From Candidatus Moraniibacteriota bacterium (lineage in GTDB: Bacteria; Patescibacteriota; Minisyncoccia; Moranbacterales; UBA2206), in assembly GCA_023261605.1 (NCBI GenBank), contig JAHFOP010000039.1, positions 1 through 9,275 on the forward strand: a stretch of DNA of 9,275 bases. Reading direction: 5' to 3'. Below are positions 6,844 through 9,275 of this stretch, in pieces (position 1 is the stretch's first letter; the number at the start of each line of letters is the position of its first letter). Below the pieces are notes generated by a model. It saw only the letters and a program-made list of their open reading frames with translations. It was not told the DNA's origin and did no database searches. Made by a program: the position numbers and the translations under genes.

Positions 6844-6925
6844 TAAAACAAGTGGAAAATATTTTTATCAAAAAATATTTTTACTTACAAAAAGGTCGAA
6901 ACAAAAATTATAAATTTGAAAAATA

Positions 6926-6947
6926 AAAATAGAAAGGAAGGTGAAAT
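6926..6947 (+). promoter_or_regulatory. Near-full-length Shine-Dalgarno leader of the H1-like gene
   Basis: AGAAAGGAAGGTGAAAT (from 6931) precedes the ATG at 6953, with the GGTG core 9 bases from the start codon. The 22-base segment is identical to that in front of the LysM-like gene. It is the main evidence that the short frame that follows is translated. Confidence 0.85.
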
Positions 6948-6952
6948 TTAAA

Positions 6953-7072
6953 ATGGCTACAAAGAAAAAAGCTGCAAAAAAAGTTACAAAGAAAAAAGCT
7001 GTAAAAAAAGTAACTAAGAAAAAGACCGTAAAAAAAGTTGCTAAGAAGAAAGCGACTAAGAAAAAGAAATAG
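6953..7072 (+). CDS. Tiny lysine-rich histone H1-like protein
   Basis: 39 residues from ATG 6953 to TAG 7070-7072. It is built of four 9-residue repeats after the initial MA: TKKKAAKKV, TKKKAVKKV, TKKKTVKKV, AKKKATKKK, then a final K. Lysine makes up 22 of 39 residues; the rest are Ala, Val and Thr, with no acidic, aromatic or cysteine residues. Such sequences resemble the C-terminal tail of histone H1 and bacterial KKA-rich nucleoid proteins (HctB, AlgP tails), so I expect it to bind DNA or RNA by charge. Although short, it has a strong promoter, a near-perfect Shine-Dalgarno, a proper stop and terminators, and its codons vary between repeats (GCT/GCA/GCG, GTT/GTA, ACA/ACT/ACC, AAA/AAG), as expected for a selected coding sequence. 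A ribosome-associated role is an alternative. Confidence 0.8.
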   Translation: MATKKKAAKKVTKKKAVKKVTKKKTVKKVAKKKATKKKK

Positions 7073-7105
7073 TCTGACTTTTCAGTGCTCCATTTTTGGA
7101 GTTTC

Positions 7106-7150
7106 GGCCAAGACCGATTTAAAAGATAGTCGGTGTTGGCCAGCCTTTTT
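7106..7150 (+). terminator. Long imperfect hairpin after the H1-like gene
   Basis: GGCCAAGACCGATT (7106-7119) pairs with AGTCGGTGTTGGCC (7128-7141) with two mismatches in 14 and an 8-base loop, followed by AGCC and five T (7146-7150). A smaller hairpin, CTCCA/TGGAG (7089-7101), precedes it. It may be a first terminator or a structured 3' end that stabilises the short messenger. Confidence 0.55.
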
Positions 7151-7169
7151 CAGCAAGAGTCAAAGGCAA

Positions 7170-7201
7170 AGCAAAAAACCGCTAACAGGCGGTTTTTTGC
7201 T
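7170..7201. terminator. Bidirectional intrinsic terminator between the H1-like gene and prmC
   Basis: A perfect 13-bp stem: AGCAAAAAACCGC (7170-7182) pairs with GCGGTTTTTTGCT (7189-7201) around the loop TAACAG. The A6 and T6 runs in the arms supply a U-tract in both directions. It lies about 100 bases after the H1-like stop and 24 bases beyond the end of the convergent prmC. Confidence 0.92.
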
Positions 7202-7225
7202 ATGTTTTTGAAACATTCAATTTTT

Positions 7226-8104
7226 TTAGAGTCTGATAATAACAAGGCGCCATTTGCTGGCCAGGTCTTTTTTGCACTCGATTTCGGAAGCAGGGAAGTG
7301 TTTTTTTATCAGAGACAAAATTTTTACTTTTTGTTCCGGACTGATTTCCAAGAGCGCAATGCAATTTGTCGGATTGAGGTTTGCAATTTGCTTAAGTAAC
7401 TCGCCGTAGTGACGCAGGCCTTCTTGCGGGCTGTATAAAGCCGACTTGGGTTCATATTTTTTCACAGTTTTGTCTGTGGCGTTATATATTTCTCTTGAAA
7501 GATATGGCAGGTTAGCTAAGATTATCATCTTAGAATTTTCAATTTCCAATTCACGATTTTCAACTATGGGTGTTAATAAATTTCCGTGGATAAATTTTAT
7601 TTTTTTATCGACATTATTTTTTTTGGCGTTGCGACGAGCAATGGTGAGTGCGTCTTTGGAAAGATCTATTCCGTAGAATTTGAAATTTGAAATTTGAAAT
7701 TTGAAATTCTCGATTGCTTTTGCAATCGAGATAATTATATTTCCACTGCCAGTTCCAATATCAATAATGTTCTTGATCGACGATTGATGACTGCGAACTT
7801 CGTCCAATGCCATCTCAACCAAAAGTTCTGTCTCAGGACGGGGGATGAGAGTCGCAGGCGATACGAGGAAGGGGAGACCAAAAAACTCCTTGTAGCCCAA
7901 AATATAGGCTAGAGGCTCGCCCCTCATTCTTTGGGCAATTTTCAATTTTAAATTCTCAATTTTCAATGGTGACATTTCATATTCCGGATGAGCGAGGACA
8001 AATTCGCGGGGTTTTTTGAGAATATGAGCGATTAAAAGTTCCAGATCGAGATGGTCAATCTGGCCGGCATGTTTTTTTTGGATGTCGGCTATGGCGGTTT
8101 GCAT
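7226..8104 (-). CDS. prmC: PrmC (HemK) peptide chain release factor N5-glutamine methyltransferase
   Basis: 292 residues from ATG 8104. An N-terminal helical domain (1-75; LDLELLIAHILKKPREFVLA, then GEPLAYILGYKEFFGL) is followed by IPRPETE (87-93), the SAM-binding motif DIGTGSGN (115-122), the acidic GIDLS (145-149) and NLPY (198-201) in place of the usual NPPY. PrmC methylates the glutamine of the GGQ motif of release factors. Start choice: TTG 8134 lies in a probable -10 box; ATG 8128 would be at the transcription start (leaderless); ATG 8104 gives the usual distance to the LDxELL helix. None has a Shine-Dalgarno. Compared with the family, three segments (about 46-56, 131-144 and 181-192) are low-complexity (LKIENLK, NFKFQIS, ENRELEI), each with a 7-residue period, and at least the latter two look like extra residues. 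The motifs remain intact, so the enzyme is probably active. Confidence 0.9.
   Translation of the reverse strand: MQTAIADIQKKHAGQIDHLDLELLIAHILKKPREFVLAHPEYEMSPLKIENLKLKIAQRMRGEPLAYILGYKEFFGLPFLVSPATLIPRPETELLVEMALDEVRSHQSSIKNIIDIGTGSGNIIISIAKAIENFKFQISNFKFYGIDLSKDALTIARRNAKKNNVDKKIKFIHGNLLTPIVENRELEIENSKMIILANLPYLSREIYNATDKTVKKYEPKSALYSPQEGLRHYGELLKQIANLNPTNCIALLEISPEQKVKILSLIKKHFPASEIECKKDLASKWRLVIIRL
7533..7564 (-). repeat. Micro-repeat insert A in prmC
   Basis: On the plus strand ATTTTCAA occurs at 7535-7542 and again at 7556-7563, exactly 21 bases apart; GAATTTTCAAT at 7533-7543 differs by one base from the 11-mer seen at 6662-6683. It encodes VENRELEIENSK, where ENRELEI/EN shows a 7-residue period, placed between the IHGNLL strand and the catalytic ILANLPY motif. 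Confidence 0.55.
7676..7709 (-). repeat. Tandem heptamer insert B in prmC
   Basis: Four consecutive 7-base units, GAAATTT three times and GAAATTC once, span 7682-7709, preceded by a 6-base GAATTT (7676-7681). Three units equal 21 bases or 7 residues, so gain of three units keeps the frame; the peptide is NFKFQIS followed by NFKF. It sits between SIAKA and the GIDLS motif, where typical PrmC proteins have about 7 fewer residues. Confidence 0.75.
7709..7730. repeat. Perfect 9-bp inverted repeat next to the heptamer array
   Basis: CTCGATTGC (7709-7717) pairs with GCAATCGAG (7722-7730) around TTTT. It lies inside prmC, encoding the SIAKAIE segment, and abuts the end of the tandem heptamers. There is no long T-run after it in the prmC direction, so it does not look like a terminator. 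Confidence 0.6.
7936..7967 (-). repeat. Micro-repeat insert C in prmC
   Basis: CAATTTTCAAT occurs at 7936-7946 and 7957-7967, 21 bases apart, with ATTTTAAATT between. Read on the coding strand it gives LKIENLK then LKIAQ, a 7-residue period, replacing the helix that links the N-terminal LAHPE segment to RMRGEPLAY. The same 11-mer is tandem in the intergenic copy at 6662-6683. Confidence 0.65.
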
Positions 8105-8133
8105 GGTTTTTTGATACAATATAAGCATAGACA

Positions 8134-8162
8134 AGTATATATAATATTCATAAAAATAACAA
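8134..8162 (-). promoter_or_regulatory. Candidate promoter for prmC
   Basis: On the minus strand TTGTTA (8157-8162, 4/6) is followed after 17 bases by TATACT (8134-8139, 5/6). Transcription would start at about 8128, so the start codon at 8104 would have a leader of roughly 24 bases. A plus-strand TATAAT (8140-8145) lies within the spacer and could be the -10 of the divergent gene at 8219, but I see no -35 for it. Confidence 0.5.
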
Positions 8163-8182
8163 TATTATAAATACAACGCTCC

Positions 8183-8200
8183 AATAAGTAGCAGCTTATT
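8183..8200 (+). promoter_or_regulatory. Small perfect inverted repeat upstream of the four-helix protein gene
   Basis: AATAAG (8183-8188) pairs with CTTATT (8195-8200) around TAGCAG, 18 bases before the ATG at 8219. It is short and AT-rich; it could be an operator half-site pair or a leader hairpin, or chance. Confidence 0.3.
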
Positions 8201-8218
8201 TTAACTAACACATTTATT

Positions 8219-8650
8219 ATGATAATTAACAGCAAGCATTTATTTAAGGCATTTATTGTTTTAATAGTGTTATTCTTATTTACTTTACCAGGCATAGCAA
8301 CGTCCGTATCTTTATTTTATGGAATAGCAATTATAATTATTTGGCCTTTATTGACTATGATTAGCTCTATTTATTTTGCTAGGACTAAATTAATAAAAAA
8401 TTCAAAAAAGATTTTTTTGATATTACCAAGTATTGGATTTGCAGTGGCTTTAGTTTTAGGTATTTTACTGCAAGTCTATTTTTCTAATGCAGATCGTTAT
8501 TATCATTATTCTGGTCAAATTTCCATGGGTTCGTTATGGCCTTTTATTGCAGTAGCTTGTATTGTTATAGCAACAGTTATTAATTTAATAATTGCAACTA
8601 TATTATATTTTTTATTAAAATTTGATAAAATAGAGTTTATGGAAATATAA
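8219..8650 (+). CDS. Four-helix membrane protein of unknown function
   Basis: 143 residues, mostly hydrophobic, with likely membrane helices at about 10-28, 30-53, 66-87 and 106-135. A polar loop with NADRYYHYSGQ (about 89-99) lies between helices 3 and 4, and basic residues (RTKLIKNSKK, 55-64) mark the cytoplasmic side between helices 2 and 3. I do not recognise a family. The gene is visibly more A/T-rich than the genes left of prmC, with mostly A- or T-ending codons (many TTA, ATA, ATT), which suggests a different origin or weak codon selection. No Shine-Dalgarno precedes the ATG. It is followed after 35 bases by the lipoprotein gene on the same strand, so the two may be co-transcribed. Confidence 0.65.
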   Translation: MIINSKHLFKAFIVLIVLFLFTLPGIATSVSLFYGIAIIIIWPLLTMISSIYFARTKLIKNSKKIFLILPSIGFAVALVLGILLQVYFSNADRYYHYSGQISMGSLWPFIAVACIVIATVINLIIATILYFLLKFDKIEFMEI

Positions 8651-8685
8651 AAAATAAGTCTTAACAAACTAACTTAAAAGTAATT

Positions 8686-9264
8686 ATGAAAAAAGTTTTA
8701 GCAATAAGTTCAGTGTTACTCGGAGTAGTCTTTTTGGCTGGTTGTGGGCAACAATCGGTGAGTCAAACACAGCTAACAACGCCAGTGCAACCAGTCGTAA
8801 CTCAAAAACCCGCAACTCCGCCAGTTGATGAAACTGCTTCATGGCAAACATATTCGAGCGAAAAATATGGTTTTCAAATTAAATATCCGCAATACTATGT
8901 CATTCAGGACGTGAAAGACGGTGTTGTTACTATAAAATCACCAACCAAGGCTGGGCTGTATGATTTAAACATACAAGTTAATCAAGATCCATCTTTAAAT
9001 AAACTTGCTCTTGATGCAATTATTCAAAGTAAGCTAAAAAGTAGCTCCATCCGTGAACAACAAAAAACCACCCTTGCTGGTCAATCTGCATATGAAGGAG
9101 TTAGTACTGGCATGGTAAACGAATATGTATTGTTAACAAAAAACGGAGCTAACTTATATGAACTGCTATTTAATACTGGCAGCAAAGACTCTCTTGCTGA
9201 AAATAAAGCCACACTGGATGATAATCAAAAACTAATGATTTCCACATTTAAATTCACAAAATAA
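8686..9264 (+). CDS. Lipoprotein with PsbP-like C-terminal domain
   Basis: 192 residues, complete. A signal peptide (KK at 2-3, hydrophobic core 4-17) ends in the lipobox LAGC, with C20 as the lipidated residue. A Gln/Thr/Pro/Val-rich linker (21-50) follows, then a globular domain opening with ASWQTYSSEKYGFQIKYPQY (51-70). The W-x-x-Y-x(5)-YGF-x-I-x-YP pattern is typical of the many bacterial proteins annotated as PsbP-related, and the end (DDNQKLMISTFKF) is also usual. The protein should sit on the outer face of the cytoplasmic membrane with its domain outside. The ligand and role are unknown; no photosynthetic link is implied. It starts 35 bases after the four-helix protein gene, without a Shine-Dalgarno, and no terminator is visible in the few bases that follow. 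Confidence 0.8.
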   Translation: MKKVLAISSVLLGVVFLAGCGQQSVSQTQLTTPVQPVVTQKPATPPVDETASWQTYSSEKYGFQIKYPQYYVIQDVKDGVVTIKSPTKAGLYDLNIQVNQDPSLNKLALDAIIQSKLKSSSIREQQKTTLAGQSAYEGVSTGMVNEYVLLTKNGANLYELLFNTGSKDSLAENKATLDDNQKLMISTFKFTK

Positions 9265-9275
9265 ATTGCCAAAAA

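Larger units (their letters stand above)
6774..6881. repeat. Three copies of the palindrome AAAATATTTT around the H1-like promoter
   Basis: The 10-bp palindrome occurs at 6774-6783, 6856-6865 and 6872-6881. The last two are 16 bases apart and part of a longer 12-base direct repeat (AAAATATTTTTA). One copy is upstream of the promoter and two are just downstream of the predicted transcription start, an arrangement compatible with operator sites or DNA-bending sites; chance in AT-rich DNA is a real alternative. Confidence 0.4.
6465..6952. other. Divergent AT-rich control region between the LysM-like and H1-like genes
   Basis: 488 bases with no credible coding frame. Its left third (to about 6630) is mixed composition and holds the minus-strand promoter. 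From about 6630 it becomes strongly AT-rich and holds a run of short A/T repeats (6629-6690), an all-A/T inverted repeat (6720-6742), a perfect DnaA-box sequence (6797-6805), the plus-strand promoter (6816-6843) and three AAAATATTTT palindromes. Both ends carry the same 22-base ribosome-binding leader in opposite orientation. Confidence 0.7.

Noticed and set aside
6630..6850. Chromosomal replication origin
   Set aside because: Only one perfect DnaA box is visible and the usual neighbours (dnaA, dnaN, rpmH) are absent; kept only as a possible regulatory box.
7133..7399. An 88-codon plus-strand frame after the H1-like gene
   Set aside because: It runs through the bidirectional terminator and antisense to the 3' end of prmC; its Phe-rich translation reflects T-rich DNA.
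7676..7730. CRISPR-like array
   Set aside because: The units are 7 bases, contiguous and without spacers, and lie inside a coding gene.

Overview
The window looks like part of a chromosome from a Candidate Phyla Radiation (Patescibacteria/Parcubacteria-like) bacterium. I infer this from the short genes in a tight run, the general lack of Shine-Dalgarno sites, and a gene repertoire I associate with that group: a winged-helix/nucleotidyltransferase-like regulator, RmuC, a large membrane GT2 enzyme, a DUF192 protein, a LysM-like membrane-anchored protein, a tiny lysine-rich H1-like protein and a PrmC with an NLPY motif. TGA is used as a stop (DUF192 gene), so I see no sign of the Gracilibacteria/SR1 recoding. 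No phylogenetic marker is present, so the lineage is a judgement from gene style only.

Left part (1-5760, all + strand). The end of a murF gene is cut by the window edge. After a 177-base gap with a plausible promoter comes a compact run of six genes with gaps of 2 to 18 bases: regulator-like protein, rmuC, small three-helix membrane protein, membrane-bound family 2 glycosyltransferase, WecA/TagO/MraY-like phosphosugar-lipid transferase and DUF192 protein. The run ends in a perfect 16-bp hairpin terminator. MurF, the phosphosugar transferase and the GT2 enzyme all concern cell-envelope polymers. The transferase plus the GT2 would be enough to start and extend a glycan at the cytoplasmic face of the membrane.

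Middle part (5844-7230). A minus-strand membrane-anchored LysM-like protein and a plus-strand 39-residue, 56% lysine protein (H1-like) diverge from a 488-base, very AT-rich control region. This region holds one promoter for each gene, one perfect DnaA-box sequence, three copies of an AAAATATTTT palindrome, an all-A/T inverted repeat and a tandem 11-bp repeat. The two genes share an identical 22-base leader with an almost full-length Shine-Dalgarno, in a window where the other genes have little or none. The H1-like gene is followed by two hairpins; the second is a 13-bp bidirectional terminator shared with the convergent prmC.

Right part (7226-9264). A minus-strand prmC (release-factor glutamine methyltransferase) carries three A/T-rich micro-repeat inserts, each with a 21-base (7-residue) period. 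Beyond it, two more A/T-rich plus-strand genes encode a four-helix membrane protein of unknown function and a lipoprotein with a PsbP-like domain.

I do not see a complete novel system such as a defence island, CRISPR array or mobile element. The most unusual signals are the in-frame heptamer-type repeats in prmC with related intergenic copies, and the control region and shared strong leader of the H1-like/LysM-like gene pair.
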